Source of the DNA: Proteles cristata cristata
Lineage: Eukaryota; Chordata; Mammalia; Carnivora; Hyaenidae
DNA: 64,000 nt
Assembly (NCBI GenBank): GCA_017311185.1
Contig: JAESUZ010003505.1
Span: forward strand, 2,418,001-2,482,000
Direction of reading: 5' to 3'
Each line of letters opens with the position of its first letter. Position 1 is the first letter of the stretch. Position numbers and translations under genes: made by a program. Positions 20,501-32,229 of this stretch are shown here, one piece after another. Under the pieces are notes generated by a model. It saw nothing but the letters and a program-made list of their open reading frames with translations, was not told where the DNA came from and ran no database searches.

Positions 20501-21489
20501 AAATCTTCCGGTTGCAGAGATTTAAATCCATGTGTGAAAGGCCTTAACGTTCCTGGGTCAGATATTTGTGTTTTTAAAATACCTAGTTTGTTAAGAGAAG
20601 AATGAGCAAACAAAACAAAGGAAAGGAGGGAAGGGAAAGGGGAGGGGGAAGGAAGAAGGACGGGGGAGAAAGAGGTTCTGTTTTCCATCTCCCCATCTTA
20701 CTTGCCTACTTTGCCAGGAAGTAGAGAGTAAAACGCACAGAACGGGTGCACACGGGGCTCTCCGCCCTGTGCTGTGTTTCTGATCTGAAACAGGCTGCTC
20801 ACGTGTCAGGTCACCTCCCCACCCCTCCAGCAGCACCTTGCACGGCAGGTGCGAGGCCTAAGGTTCAAGACTTCCTCTGCAGACAGACGGGGCCAGCTGA
20901 TGTGGCGCCAGCCACGCCTACTCAGCAGGTAACCTCCACGGGTTCTGGACAGCCCCCTACCTGGCACAGAGGGATGGCCCCCAGCCAGAGAGCCCCAGTT
21001 TGGATGTCCCCAGAGACAAGGACACTCTCAATCCTCATGAGGGCTAATCCACTGCCGGCCAGCCCAAAGGTAAGGGACATCTGACCCGTACTGGCCCAGA
21101 ACACCTGTGGCTTCCACAGGTGCCCCACAGAACAAGTCTAACCCCCCTCCACAAGAGGATCTGGGTGATCCTGGCCACCCGCTACCACTGTCCCCAGCCA
21201 GCTACTCTCCTCCGGACATCTACCCGTTTAAAAGGCTCATCAATCTCGGTTAAGCTTAACCCACTAACCGAAGTGTGGTGGGACTAGTTCAGCCCTGAAT
21301 TCCACACTCTAGCTTTAGCATCCTAAGATGCTAAACACAAGTCGTTGGGTGGGTAGTGCCAGGAGCCCTGCGATCCATTAGGCCACACTTCCTTATTCAC
21401 TCACCCCGTTAACTGTCACCTACATGTGCCAGTTTACCTTCTCCATCTTGTACACACGGATTGGCCAAAAGCCTTGCTGAAACTCACAT
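20501..21489. other. Unique DNA without a gene
   Basis: It holds a purine-rich stretch (20610-20665) and otherwise mixed sequence. No gene or repeat recognised. Confidence 0.45.
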
Positions 21490-21655
21490 TCTTATTCATG
21501 CATTCATTCATTCAAAAAATACTTACTGAACTCTTCGTACGTCCTAAGCACTATTCCAAGGGCTGGAGATACTGTATCGAACAAGAGGGATGATGTCCCT
21601 CCTCTTAGGGAGTGTAAATTGATGGGGGGTTGGGGGTGGGGGAGAGACAGAGCAC
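21490..21655 (-). mobile_element. L2 3' end
   Basis: CATTCATTCATTCAAAAAAT, CTAAGCACTATTCCAAGGGC, TGGAGATACTGTATCGAACA and CTCTTAGGGAGTGTAAATTG follow the complement of the L2 3' end. Confidence 0.7.
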
Positions 21656-21674
21656 TTAAAAAAGTAAACACATT

Positions 21675-21886
21675 GGGGCACCCGGGTGGCTTAGTCGGTT
21701 AAGCGTCCGACTTTCGCTTAGGTCATGATCTCACGGTTCGTGGGTTCGAGCCCCGCGTCGGGCTCTGTGCGGACTGCCAGCTCAGAGCCTGGAGCCTGTT
21801 CCAGTCTGTGACTCCCTCTCTCTCTGACCCTCCCCTGCTCGCGCTGTCTCTCTCTCTCTCCTAGAAATAAATAAAACATTAAAAAA
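21675..21886 (+). mobile_element. Young CAN-SINE, CTTTCGCTTAGG subfamily
   Basis: It is flanked by a perfect 17-bp duplication AAAAAAGTAAACACATT (21658-21674 and 21887-21903). Diagnostic differences from the common type are GGCTTAGTCGG, CTTTCGCTTAGGTC, GGACTGCCAGCTCAG, CTGTTCCAGTCTGTGACTCC and CTAGAAATAAATAAAACATT. The same set occurs at 26390 and 37712. Confidence 0.97.
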
Positions 21887-21903
21887 AAAAAAGTAAACAC
21901 ATT

Positions 21904-22430
21904 AATGAGATGATTCAGAGTGCCCTAAAGTAAATAAAGTGACCTGGATTGTGGCAAGAGCAGATGTGGAAACTGGGGATGAATGAGGGCATTCTAGCGA
22001 TGGCGCTGATGTGTGACACCTGCCACTGACCGACCAGGCTAATGGCCCTAGAACTACACAGGGTTGTACGACCTGATGTGTCCTTGGTGACCTCACGCTG
22101 ACCGTTACCACATTCCTTTCTGGATGATCACAGACCTGGGTTGGTACGGCCTCATAGTTTATGGGGACCCCCAAGGTTGTGGCATTTTCCTCTCTTTCTC
22201 CCAATGTGAGAGAACCGCCCACAGTCCCGCCCAGACTTCCAGAATGTTCCCCCAGGCTCTCTCGGGGCTCTGGATGTGGTCCTCCCTCCCTCCCTCCCAG
22301 CATCCGGGGAGGGGAGAGCACATGTGAGGCTCTCGAGAGCTTTCCTTCGCCTCCCTCCCCTCTCTAGGAGCTGATTTCCTCTTCCCAAGGTGCCTTCCTC
22401 CTGTTTCCACCTGCAGATCCTCCTCCTAGA
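21904..22430. other. Unique DNA without a gene
   Basis: No repeat or open frame of interest; C/T-rich toward the right end. Confidence 0.4.
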
Positions 22431-22623
22431 TAGAAAGCATCTGACTCCGGCTCAGGTCATGATCTCAGGGTTCCTGAGTTCGATTCCCACATTGGGTGAG
22501 CACGAGTCCCGCTTTGGGTGAGCCCCACTTCTCTCCCCCCGCCCTTCTCTCCTGGGATTCTCTCTCTCTGCGCCTCACTCACTTGCATCCTCTCTCTCAA
22601 AAAGAAAAAAGAAAAGAAAAGAA
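22431..22623 (+). mobile_element. CAN-SINE, 5' truncated, internally duplicated
   Basis: It begins within the head (AAGCATCTGACTCCGG) and includes GGTCATGATCTCAGGGTTCC and GAGTTCGATTCCCACATTGG. TTGGGTGAGCACGAG is followed by a second TTTGGGTGAGCCCC, a short internal duplication. The tail is AAAAAGAAAAAAGAAAAG. Confidence 0.8.
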
Positions 22624-23835
22624 GCAAGCTGGCAGGGACAGGCTGCCACGCTCCAGCCACACCCTCCAAAGCAGGGGCTCAGTCTTGACATGCTCCACCC
22701 CTCGCTCACCTTGCTGACATCCCCCTTCACCCGCCTTCCTTCCTGAAGCCCAGCCATGGGTGACCCCGGCCCGGGCCCTGTCACAATCCGCCTTCCTCAT
22801 TCCGGTGACACCTCCCCCTGCCTACCAGGACGTCTCACTGCAGATCCGCGCTGTCTCTCAAGCCTGCCATCACGTCCACTCCGCTCTGGCCTGGGCAGAA
22901 ACAGTAGCAGCTTCCTGGGCTGTTCTGGAACCTTCTGAGAAGAGGAGGCTCAGCCGGGGCCTCTGCCTCTGCCCGATGAAATGCACAGCAGCTGTCTGTG
23001 CAGATGGGGTCCCTCATCTCCCCCCGGGGGGCCCTTCCTGAGCCTCAACTGTGCCTTAGTGACACTCTGCCGACGACAGCCGGCCCCTGAGGCGCCAACG
23101 GTGAAGCCCAGGGAGCAAAGTCAGGCTGGTTCCTCAGCTGCTGTGAAAGCTTTTCTGTGGGGTTGGGGTTTGGTCTGGTTTTGCTTTAACAAGTGCTTGA
23201 AAAGGAGAAAGGAAAGGTGTTGTGGAGGGCTAGCTTGCTCCTCCGAGGGGAGACCAGAGCAGTCCCCTTGTGCGGCTTCGGAGGGGACAGCTTCGGGGGT
23301 GAGGCACCAGGCGCTCAGTGAGACCAGCACGGCGGTGACAGGACGCCCGGAGAGAGGCGCTGGGCTCCCGCGTGCCCGGGGTCGTCCCCTTGCCTTCCTG
23401 TTTATCAATTCGGCGTTTCCCTCCCTTCGACCTTAACGATGCCCAGTTTAAACTTGTCTACATGATTTATAGAGAGGCTCGGAGACACCTATTGTTTGGC
23501 TCCGGCTCTCGGGGAAGCACCCAGGGGACCCGGTCTCTGCACCGCCACCGTCCCATGAGTAGGGGAGCCGGGGACACTGCCAGCAGATGTCGGGGGCGGC
23601 GGGTCAGGAGCAGGTGCGAGCACCTGTCCCCGGGGATTAGAGGCAGCAGCCTGCTGCGGGGCGAGCACGGAAACCCGGGCAAACCCAGGGTTCCCACCCT
23701 GCAGCTGCGGAGGAAATGCATCCTCGAGACCCCCCACCCCCCACCCCTGCCTGGCCAGGCTTGCCTCACCCCTCCACACACCCCCACCCCCAAGCAGGGA
23801 CCTGCAGCCCCCAGTCCTGGACTGGCTGGGGGACA
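22624..23835. other. GC-rich unique DNA without a gene
   Basis: Several overlapping open frames of up to 156 codons have random composition. C-runs occur at 23730-23800. No repeat recognised. Confidence 0.45.
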
Positions 23836-24060
23836 ATATTAATAACAGTGATCGGGCCTTGTGGTTCCTTTCTGTGCGCTTATTACTAGTGCTATGTGCG
23901 TGCTTATTATTAATAATAATTTAGTGCAGACTTTGCCGCTTTGTGTAACATAGAGTACCTGGATTCTAATTATCTGTCTTATTTTAATATTTATGGAATT
24001 AATCAAACTTTTTAATGGAAAACCCCACAATGAAATTACCGAGCGCATGCTTCAATGAAG
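23836..24060. promoter_or_regulatory. AT-rich repeat-free block, candidate conserved element
   Basis: Between GC-rich flanks lies about 220 bases of AT-rich, non-repetitive sequence with multiple homeodomain-type cores (TTAATAATAATTTAG, TTCTAATTATCTG, GGAATTAATC). Such islands in the gene desert beside a neuronal gene are often enhancers. No conservation data were available. Confidence 0.35.
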
Positions 24061-24589
24061 ACAGATGGGACGTGCTGTGGGAAGAGACAGCTGGACTCTA
24101 TTAACATTGCTGGAGCCGGCGCGGGGATGCAGCCCGGCCCTCCCCGCCTGGAGCCCCAAGGCGTGGCCTGCGGTGGCCCCCCGCGCACTCTGGGGGCCTC
24201 TGAGAAGGAAGTCTCCAGAGCCCAGGCACCCCATGTCTCCAGGGTTGGGGCTGGCCCGCTCACCGACGATGAACTGTCCCCCCTCAAGGTGGCCCCTCTG
24301 GCCGAGGTGCTGCTCACCTTGGCCTCATCATGGCCCGGTGGTAGATGGGCAGCAAAGCCTGACCTTGGCCTTGAGGCCCGCATTGACATTGGCAAGGTCG
24401 GAAATGCCGCCACTCCCATGATCTCAAACCTGGGGGCCCACCAGGCTGGGCTGAGTTGGTGAGCTATGGTCACCCGAGGGTCTGTGGCTAGCAGGGACTC
24501 AAAAGGAGGGTGCCTCGTAGCCCTCAGGGAAGGCCAGGCCGCCGTTCACGGCGCGCTGATGCCCGGCAGGGGCTGAGCAAACTGCTTTC
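24061..24589. other. GC-rich unique DNA without a gene
   Basis: An open frame of 135 codons at 24055-24462 resembles no known protein. No repeat recognised. Confidence 0.4.
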
Positions 24590-24720
24590 TGTGCATTTTT
24601 GAATTTGAGCTTCACAGCCCCCTCCGTACGGGGTGGTTCATATTCGCTTTTCAGAAATGAACAAAACCGAGGCGGAAGAGGTCAGTCAGCTTGCCCAGAG
24701 TGGCAGGGAGTGCCCAGCCC
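24590..24720 (-). mobile_element. Possible MIR fragment
   Basis: A weak match to the minus strand of MIR: GAGCTTCACAGCC, TTTCAGAAATGAACAAAACCGAGG and CAGCTTGCCCAGAGTGGCAG in order. Confidence 0.45.
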
Positions 24721-25289
24721 AACGCCAAGCTCCATGCTCGGCCTCGCACGAACCACCACCCTCGACGGCTCTCAGCTGCTCTTCTGAGCCCCTTCCTCGG
24801 CAGCTCCTGTGTCAGGGGTCGGGACCCTCAGCTGCCCCCTGGCCTCCGAAGTGGCAAGCTCCTAGAATCATGGGGACCCTTTCCAACCCATTTTCTAGCT
24901 TCCTCTGCATGCTTTGCCCCGAACACCCTGACGGACCAGGGGAGCTGGAGAAAGCAGAGCCCAGGCGGCAAATCCCCCATGACCCAGACGAGGCGACATG
25001 AGAGCATCCATATAACCCTCAAATGACGTACCTAGAGGACTATACTGTGCAGCTGTGGCTACATGAGGGTCCCGGGTTCTCATGGGGAGCTCTGCAAAAT
25101 AGCCGCGTTGGGACCCAACCCCCAGACTTTCTGTTTACATTGGTCCAGGGACACTCTTTGAAAGGCGCTGAGAACTGGCGGATGTATTTTGAGGCTTACC
25201 AGTGTAGCACATCGTCTATGTGGAGCTGTCCCAGCTCAGAATGAAAACCTACTATCTTGGGGGGAAAAAGATGAAATAAATCTACAAAG
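24721..25289. other. Unique DNA without a gene
   Basis: No repeat, RNA gene or credible coding frame seen. Confidence 0.4.
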
Positions 25290-25875
25290 AAATGTATTGT
25301 AAATTCTGAAAAGAAATGCCAATGGGGGAGGGGGTAAGGAGGGAAGGCAGTCGAAAGCCACAAACTTGTAGTTATAAGAAAAATCAGCCCAGAGGATACA
25401 CCGAACAGCATGATAGTGAATAATACTGTCATTTGTACTTGAAAGCTAAGACGCGGGGCGCCTGGGTGGCTCAGTCAGTTAAGCATCTGACTTTGGCTCA
25501 GGTCATGAACTCGTAGTTGATGAGATCGAGGCCCACACTGGGCTCTGTGCTGACAGCTCAGAGCCTGGAACCTGCTTTGGATTCTGTGTCTCCCTCTCTC
25601 TTTGCCGCTCCTCCGCTCCTCTGCTCCTGCTCTGGCAATCTCTCTCTCTCTCTCAAAAATAAACAAAACATTAAAAAAATCCTTTGAAAGCTGCTAAGAC
25701 AGTACATCTCACAAGTGTTCATCATGAGAAAACAGATGTGTAACTGCGTGTGGTGATGGATATTAATTAGATCATTTTGATACATATACATGTCTATTTA
25801 CATATAATCATTATGTTGTACATCTAAAACCAATATAATGCATATTATGTCAATTATATCTCAATTTTTAAAAAG
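25290..25875 (+). mobile_element. L1M (L1MA-like) 3' UTR, split by a SINE
   Basis: ACAAACTTGTAGTTATAAG and GTGAATAATACTGTCATTTG precede the SINE at 25455. After it come GTGTAACTGCGTGTGGTGAT, TCATTATGTTGTACATCTAA and GTCAATTATATCTCAATTTT. This is the typical 3' end of an old mammalian L1, plus strand. Confidence 0.85.
25455..25680 (+). mobile_element. CAN-SINE inserted in L1M
   Basis: A full-length SINE starting GGGGCGCCTGGGTGGCTCAG. Flanks are ACTTGAAAGCTAAGAC on the left and CTTTGAAAGCTGCTAAGAC on the right, a target duplication differing by three bases (GCT) between the sides. Confidence 0.95.
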
Positions 25876-26068
25876 TGAATTTACACTAAGGAGAGAATAT
25901 TCTTCCCACACCTGCTATCCAATTGCCCTTCTATGTGAGCTGTAAAGGTCACCTTCTCGGGGAGCTCTCCCCCATCTCCATCCCAGACCCCCACCTCCAG
26001 CAGCCATAAGCCCCACCCCGACTCAGTACCCCTGAATCCAGTTTCCTTGTCTCTACAGCATAGTTCAC

Positions 26069-26250
26069 TGTAAGGGGTTGAATAGCGTCCCCCCCACATC
26101 ATCCTAAAACCTGCAAATCTGACCTTTGGAAACAGGGTCTTTGCAGATGTGATCCAATTAAAAGGACAATGGGGTGGCCCCTCATTCAGTGACTGATTTC
26201 CTCAGTAGGAGGACACACAATGGAAGACACCACTCCAGCCTTCACACCTG
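26069..26250 (+). mobile_element. MLT1-type MaLR LTR, 5' part
   Basis: GGGTTGAATAGCGTCCCCCC, AACCTGCAAATCTGACC, AACAGGGTCTTTGCAGATGT and GTAGGAGGACACACAATGGA match the 5' half of an MLT1 LTR, plus strand. The 3' half is missing. Confidence 0.75.
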
Positions 26251-26389
26251 AATCGGTGTGTGGCATATATGGCGGGGGGGGGAGGGGGGGCTCAAAACTT
26301 TCACCGAATGGAGAAATCAAACAATAAAAAGCAACATCCTGCCTCCTCGGGCCTAAGGGTCTCCTGTGAAGACTGGAAATGCATTTATG

Positions 26390-26617
26390 GGGGCGCCTGG
26401 GTGGCTTAGTCGGTTAAGCATCCGACTTTCGCTTAGGTCATGATCTCGCGGTTCGTGGGTTCGAGCCCCGCGTCGGGCTCTGTGCTGACTGCCAGCTCAG
26501 AGCCTGGAGCCTGTTCCAGTCTGTGACTCCCTCTCTCTCTGACCCTTCCCTGCTCACACTGTCTCTCTCTCTCTCCTAGAAATAAATAAAACATTTAAAA
26601 AAATTAAAAAAAAAAAA
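26390..26617 (+). mobile_element. Young CAN-SINE, CTTTCGCTTAGG subfamily
   Basis: A perfect 15-bp duplication GGAAATGCATTTATG lies at 26375-26389 and 26618-26632. It shares all diagnostic positions with the copy at 21675. Confidence 0.97.
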
Positions 26618-26632
26618 GGAAATGCATTTATG

Positions 26633-26790
26633 TTAACACATATTATAAGAGGATTACTGTTTGAAATGCTTTCTACAGATATTATCACTTAACCTCTTAA
26701 TGAGCCTGGGATGTAGATACTGTGATTATCCCTGATTCACAAGGACACGCTACAGTTCAGAGACGAAATCGGGGGCCAGAGGGCAGACGT
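26633..26790 (-). mobile_element. MIR fragment
   Basis: ATTATCACTTAACCTCTTAA, GATGTAGATACTGTGATTAT and CTACAGTTCAGAGACGAAAT match the minus strand of MIR. The SINE at 26390 is inserted at its edge. Confidence 0.6.
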
Positions 26791-27984
26791 CACCAAAGTG
26801 GGAAAGTGGAAAATGGAGCCCAGGGCTGTGTGACATGAAAGACCCCTTTCCAAGAACAGGGTCTGTCCCTGCCCCTACCCACTCAGAGGCCACCCAGAAT
26901 GCACCCCCAGGGGACAGGCTGGGCCAGTGGCACCTTGCTCGGAAAGGCTGTGAGCCTTGGCCTTTACAAGCAAATGTTCCTCCAAATTCCTCTTCTCTCC
27001 ATGGTTTTTCTCTCTCTCCCTTCTGATCGCTCCTGGAATTGGAGCTAAAGAAGGAATTTATCAAGGGCCCTGGAGCCTTCTGAAAGATCACCTAAAGAAG
27101 ACAAGTCCAAATTAGAAATGTTTATCTTGTCTCACCTGACTTTGTGCTTCAGCTCTTCCTAGAAAGGACTTTTTTAAGGAATAGAGAAAGTGGGCCAGAG
27201 TAACCCACGTTATATCCCAGGTGAGGAGGAGGCTGAATGGCCACACAGAAACGACACTCTTTTTTTTTCATTTGGGAAGGAGGGGAAATGCCGTACCCCT
27301 GCAAGAACAGATAAATCTGATCTGATTCCAAGGATCTTAGGGGCCCAGAAGAGTCCGTTCTCGCCAAGTCTCAGAAGCCCAAGTCAGCTGTGTCTGAAAA
27401 TCACTACCAAGGACATGTTGCTGCTCCTTTATGATGATGATTGAACACACTGCTAAGCTGAGTGTTCTGTGATTTACCTTTACCATGCCTCTAAATTATT
27501 CTGACATCTTTTTCCTCTTTGCCTCTGCTGGAATCCAGTTTTAATTAATTTTCAGTAACCAGTCAATTGTCCCCTGTTTGTTTCCCCTTCAAAACATGTT
27601 CATCACCAAAGTCACATTACTCATAAGTGACACTTAGCAATAAAATCAATATCCACACGACTGTAGACACTGGAGGTACCGAAGCCCTGTTCCCTCCCCA
27701 TCTCATTCACCATCCGTCCTCAATGATGAGGCTGCAAGGGGGTCGGTGACCACCCCCACCCCGTTGGCTAGTCCTCGAGTCAAGGAGGGACCGAGGAAGG
27801 AGGAAAGGGCGGAGAGAAACAGTGAGGACAATGGTGGGGAAATGAGGTTGGGACAGTAAGCAAGGGAAGGGAGGGAAAGAGACTCCGTTTCAGAAGTTGG
27901 GAGGCTTGAGACCCTCTCTTCTTAGCAAAGTCAAGGAATGGCCTCTCCTGTCCTAGGGAAATAGGAATCCAAGGGGCTGAGTGG
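26791..27984. other. Unique DNA without a gene
   Basis: No repeat recognised and no coding frame with support. Purine-rich around 27780-27870. Confidence 0.45.
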
Positions 27985-28715
27985 ATAAAGAAGATGTGCT
28001 GTGTGTATATCAGCCATGACAAAGGACATGTCATTTGTGAGATGGATACACTTTGAGGGTGTCATGTTGATACAAGCCAGACAGAGAAAGACAAGTGAGT
28101 GTCTGATCTCACTTATATGCAGAGCTGGGGGAGGGGGGAAGAAGCCAAATTCATAAAAACAGAGAGTAGAGGGGTACCTGGGTACCTCAGTCGATCAAGC
28201 GTCTGACTCTTGCTTTTGGCTCAGATCAACATGATCTCACAGTTGTGAGTTGGAGCCCTGAGTCGGGCTCTGCACTGACAGCGTGGAGCCTGCTTGGGAT
28301 TCTCTCTCCCTCTCTCTGCCCCTCCCCTGCTCACGCTCTCTCAAAATAAATAAATAAACTTAAAAAACAAACAAACCAAAAAGAGAGTAGAATGGTGGTT
28401 TACCAGGGGCTGAGGGGGTGGAAGGTTTGGAGAGATGTTGTTTAAACGTATAAACTTACAACCCTGAAGAGCTAATGCACAGTGTAGTGACTATGGACAA
28501 TACCGTATTATAAACTTCGAAGTTGCTAAGAGACTAGATCTTAATTGTTCTCGCCTTCTCGCCGCAAAAAAGAAATGATAATGATGTGACATGGTGCAGG
28601 TGTTAGCTAACGCTACAGTGGCAATCATATTACAGTATGTAAATGCATCCAATCGATACCTCGTACACCCTGAACTTACACAACGTTATATGCCAGTTAT
28701 ATCTCCGTAAAAAGC
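27985..28715 (+). mobile_element. L1M 3' end, split by a SINE
   Basis: GATAAAGAAGATGTGCTGTG, TACAAGCCAGACAGAGAAAG and GATCTCACTTATATGCAG are the end of L1 ORF2 and the start of the 3' UTR. After the SINE, GGTGGTTTACCAGGGGCTG, AGTTGCTAAGAGACTAGATC and CAGTTATATCTCCGT complete it. Confidence 0.85.
28171..28381 (+). mobile_element. CAN-SINE inserted in L1M
   Basis: Head GGGGTACCTGGGTACCTCAG. The 10-bp duplication AGAGAGTAGA sits at 28161-28170 and 28382-28391. The tail is AAATAAATAAATAAACTT followed by CAAACAAACC. Confidence 0.95.
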
Positions 28716-30070
28716 CCCACCCCTGGCCAGGAGTCGAAGACAGACCTTACCCAAGGGAAACATATGAGAAGGGAGAAGTGAGTTCCAGGTGTTTCCTGCA
28801 ATGTTCCCCAGGCGAGGCTAAAACTGTCGTCTCCTGGACAGAGCTAGCATCCTCCCCACTGCGAACATGACTAATTATCAAGCGGCTCTGTCTGGCCTAC
28901 CCAGAGGCCCTGTCACCTGTTTCATGGTCCAAGGGGCCCCATGGCCCAGCACACTTCCTTCTCTGCACATCCGGCGGCCCTGTGACGGAGGTTTTTGGAT
29001 TTTAAGAGGTGGAAACTTGATTCATCCATTCAACCAACACTCTCTGGGCACAGTACTGGTGTTAGAGTGCCCAGGATTCACGCGAAAGCCACTCCGTAAA
29101 GATGGTACGGATGTACGTGTGTGAATGAACTCTAATCCGTCCTCGAGGAGGGCGTGGTTAGCATTCAGAGATGCTACAATCAGGGGTCCCCCCCTTTGGG
29201 GCAGAGTCGCCATGTTCTGGTTAAGTCTGCGCCATGGGGTTCAGTCGCTGGCACTGGAGGCTTAGAAAGGATTTTCAGTTTGCAGTTGCTGGTGCGGAGG
29301 CCGTGGGGTCGCCTGGAAAGGGGACTCCTGGACTCGCACGGATCGGCAGCGCCCAGACTTCCTGTCTGGGCACGAGCCCGGGGCTAGAATTCCCGCAATG
29401 TTGGAGGTGCCTTCCGGCCCCCCCCGACCCCGAAGGGAGGAGTAGGAAGGAGGACATATATTGCCCTGCAATGGGAGGTGCTAGCAACAGGTTCCAAAAA
29501 GTACGGACCGCTTGGTGGAGGCCTGGCCTCACCTGCATCCAAGAGGTGGGCAAGGAAGAAACGGTTCTGCTCTCACACCTTCAAGTCAAGGGGGAGCTGG
29601 AGAGAAGTATTCAGATAAAATGCCCGCTTTCTGCCAAAGCTCTAGGTTTTTGCTTGGAGACCTCCCCGCTAGAGGCCCGGAGGCCAGCCGAGCCAGGAAC
29701 GATGTGGCCAGCAAGCATTCATGCCCCTCACGTGCTGTCTGGACCAGGAGGCAGGTGTGACCCCCGGGAACGCTTGGGGGTCGGCAGATGCTCCCCACAC
29801 CCGAGGGCGCAGGAAGGGGGGGCTGCGCCTGCCTCCTCCAAGCCAGAAGAGGAGACTTGATCCCTCCTCGGCTGACAGGGACATGAGTGGGGAAAGTCCG
29901 GGAAGGCCTGGCCACCCCTTTGCTCAGAGAGTCTAGGGAAGGCCAAAGAGCAGCTCGGCTGCAGAAAGGAAGGGCCGTCATCACAATGTGCTGGGAACGC
30001 ACACAGACGGTTCCATTTCCTTCCACACTGGTGCAAAGTTCCCCATGTTAAAAACACGGGGGGCAGTCAT
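28716..30070. other. Unique DNA without a gene (with small L2 remnant)
   Basis: A weak L2 remnant on the minus strand lies at about 29015-29100 (CATCCATTCAACCAACACTC). The rest is GC-richer unique sequence. Open frames up to 208 codons (29234-29860) look random and lack a gene structure. Confidence 0.45.
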
Positions 30071-30240
30071 ATCATAAAATCAAAATAAATATGTTGTTTA
30101 ACTATAGGCACGTGTTTATTTTATTATTATAGTCTAACTATGGAAATAAAATATCATTTAATAAACATATTATATAATACATACATTGTATATAATAAAA
30201 TCTACATGACAAGCTAAATATTAAGATTAAAAAAATCAAT
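30071..30240. other. AT-rich block
   Basis: About 170 bases of very AT-rich sequence (TTTATTATTATAGTC, ATATTATATAATACATAC) with no open frame. It could be the decayed tail of an old L1 or a matrix-attachment-like region; I cannot tell which. Confidence 0.4.
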
Positions 30241-30874
30241 GAAACACCTATCGATAGATCTGGCTAAGGCCCTACCCATTCCGTCTTTATCAGTCATTTT
30301 CTGGAACGGAGGGCCCTTCTTTAGCTTTTGGAAATCCAGGAACCGTGGAGAAGACTTTGGGTCTTTAGAACCTTTGGGTTTGTCGAGATTCACTGATAAA
30401 CTGAAAGCCCGTGGCTCCTCTGCTCGTGTGTCCCCTCCGCCACGGCCAGGTCACCCACCAGGTCTTCCCAGAGGCCACTGTTCGCACTCAGTCCCTCAAG
30501 GTCTCGGTCACCCCCTCCTGGGGCAGTCCTGCTGACCTTAGGCTCTGGACGGAAGGGACCCAGATCTTTGCCATTCTCATACCCTGCAGCTTACTGTCCC
30601 ACCCCCCGCATACGCTCACCCCCCTCCTTCGCTCTCTCCGACCCAAACTGCAGTCCCTTCCCCCAAAAGTTTACAGGTTAGAATCTCAAAACCCAGCACC
30701 AGATGGCAGCTAAAAAGTGGCAATAGGGAGCGGTGGTGACTGTGACAAACTGGAGATGACTCACCGCCCCTGAAAGCACTTGACTCTTCGCCATAAAAAT
30801 AAAAGAGGTATTTGTTTTTATAGCTTCTGGCTTCAGACACCTTTAAATAATGTCCAGGTAAAGACAGAAACAGA
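30241..30874. other. Unique DNA without a gene
   Basis: No repeat or gene recognised. Confidence 0.35.
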
Positions 30875-31085
30875 GAAAGACACTGCCATGTAAAGATGGA
30901 GGGTGTGGGCGATGCTTCCATAGGCCAAGGAACGTCACAGATTGCCCGCAAACCACTGGAAGTTGGCAGAGGCGAGGAAGGCCTCCCTTCCAGGTCCAAA
31001 GGGAACACGGCCCTGTCGAAACCTTGAATGCAGACTTCAAGGCCGCAGAACTGTGAGACCATAAATATCTGTTGTTTTAAGCCAA
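30875..31085 (+). mobile_element. MLT1-type MaLR LTR, 3' part
   Basis: AGATGGAGGGTGTGGGCGAT, GGCCAAGGAACGTCACAGAT, CCAGGTCCAAAGGG, AGAACTGTGAGACCATAAAT and CTGTTGTTTTAAGCCA follow the 3' half of an MLT1 LTR. An AT-rich stretch follows to 31165. Confidence 0.75.
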
Positions 31086-31165
31086 TATAACAATAAATAA
31101 TTATTATTAAATAAATAACTAATACAAATTAATAATAATAATACTCTAAAGCTCTTTCTAGTGTT

Positions 31166-31565
31166 TGAAAAAAAAAAAAAAACCCCACACACCCAAAATG
31201 GCGTCACTTAGGTTAAGGCTCCAGGTCATAAACCAAGACTTACTAGCTAACCTAACTGCAGTTTCACCCCCACAGAAATGTAACCCTTACCCAGTCAGCA
31301 CGGCAAGTTTGGGGTCAGCACTAGGAAACTGACTGATAGACCCCTCCCATCCCCCTTAGAAGGACAACCTTGCCTGAAACATTGGACTGATTGCTCACGA
31401 CTTCGCTTTCTCCCCTTCCTCTCTTACCTGAAAAACTTGTCCATTCCTCTCGCCCTTCGGAGCTCCCTTCTACCCGCTAGACAAGCGACCGCCTGATTCA
31501 CAAACTGATTAATAAAGCCAATTAGACCTTTAAAATCTACGCGGGTGAATTTTGGTTATGCAGCA
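31166..31565 (+). mobile_element. Candidate solo LTR, class I (gammaretrovirus-like) endogenous retrovirus
   Basis: About 400 bases start TGAAAA and end GCAGCA. CCCAAAATGGCGTCAC lies near the start and AATAAA (31511-31516) about 50 bases before the end. A CT-rich and CG-bearing R-like segment precedes it. No gag, pol or env sequence lies next to it, so it would be a solo LTR left by recombination. No 4-bp duplication is obvious, and the A-run after the 5' TG may have expanded. Confidence 0.55.
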
Positions 31566-32229
31566 CTGGGGAAACCTCGGCATTGAAGGCGAGGAGCAGT
31601 CTCTTTCTCTTTCCCATCTATGAGGACACAGCCAAGGAAATGAGATGCAGCTAATTTTTCCCATCAGGTTATTCCATTGCTTTCAATTTTTGACAAATCG
31701 CTGTACCTCCGAGGACGCTACCAGGACAGGGGTCAGATACCCCAGGCACCCCGTGCACCGAGAACACACCAGAGCCGGCCTGGCTGTCTGCAGCACCGCA
31801 GGGAGCTCCGCCGCCCTTCACACTGGGGAGACTGAGGGTGCGGAGATTTCCTGCCCGGGTCTCACTGCAGGGGCCGGAGCTTTGGACCCTCAGTGTCCCC
31901 TGAGCGAGAGCAGGGCTCTCCCACAGAGAAGGGCCCTCTGCCGAGAAAGTCGGGTCGGTCAGGCTCTCTGCAGCCATGTCTTTATGATTACGGTGCATTT
32001 AAAACGTAATTAAAATGTCGTGCTGAAAGTTGGGACTTCTGTGGGGCCCCTGAGGAGAGGCCCATAACTGAGTCCTTGGAAAGCCTGTCACCTCAATGGC
32101 TGCAGTGACAGGGAGGGAGGGGGGCCAAGGGCGGGGGATGGCCCACACGTGTCCCATGTCTAGGCACTCTCCCTGCAGCAGAGCTCCGCTGAAAGGGGCC
32201 ACGCACCTCTCCACGCAGCACTGCTGGGT
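31566..32229. other. Unique DNA without a gene
   Basis: No repeat or credible coding frame recognised. Confidence 0.4.
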
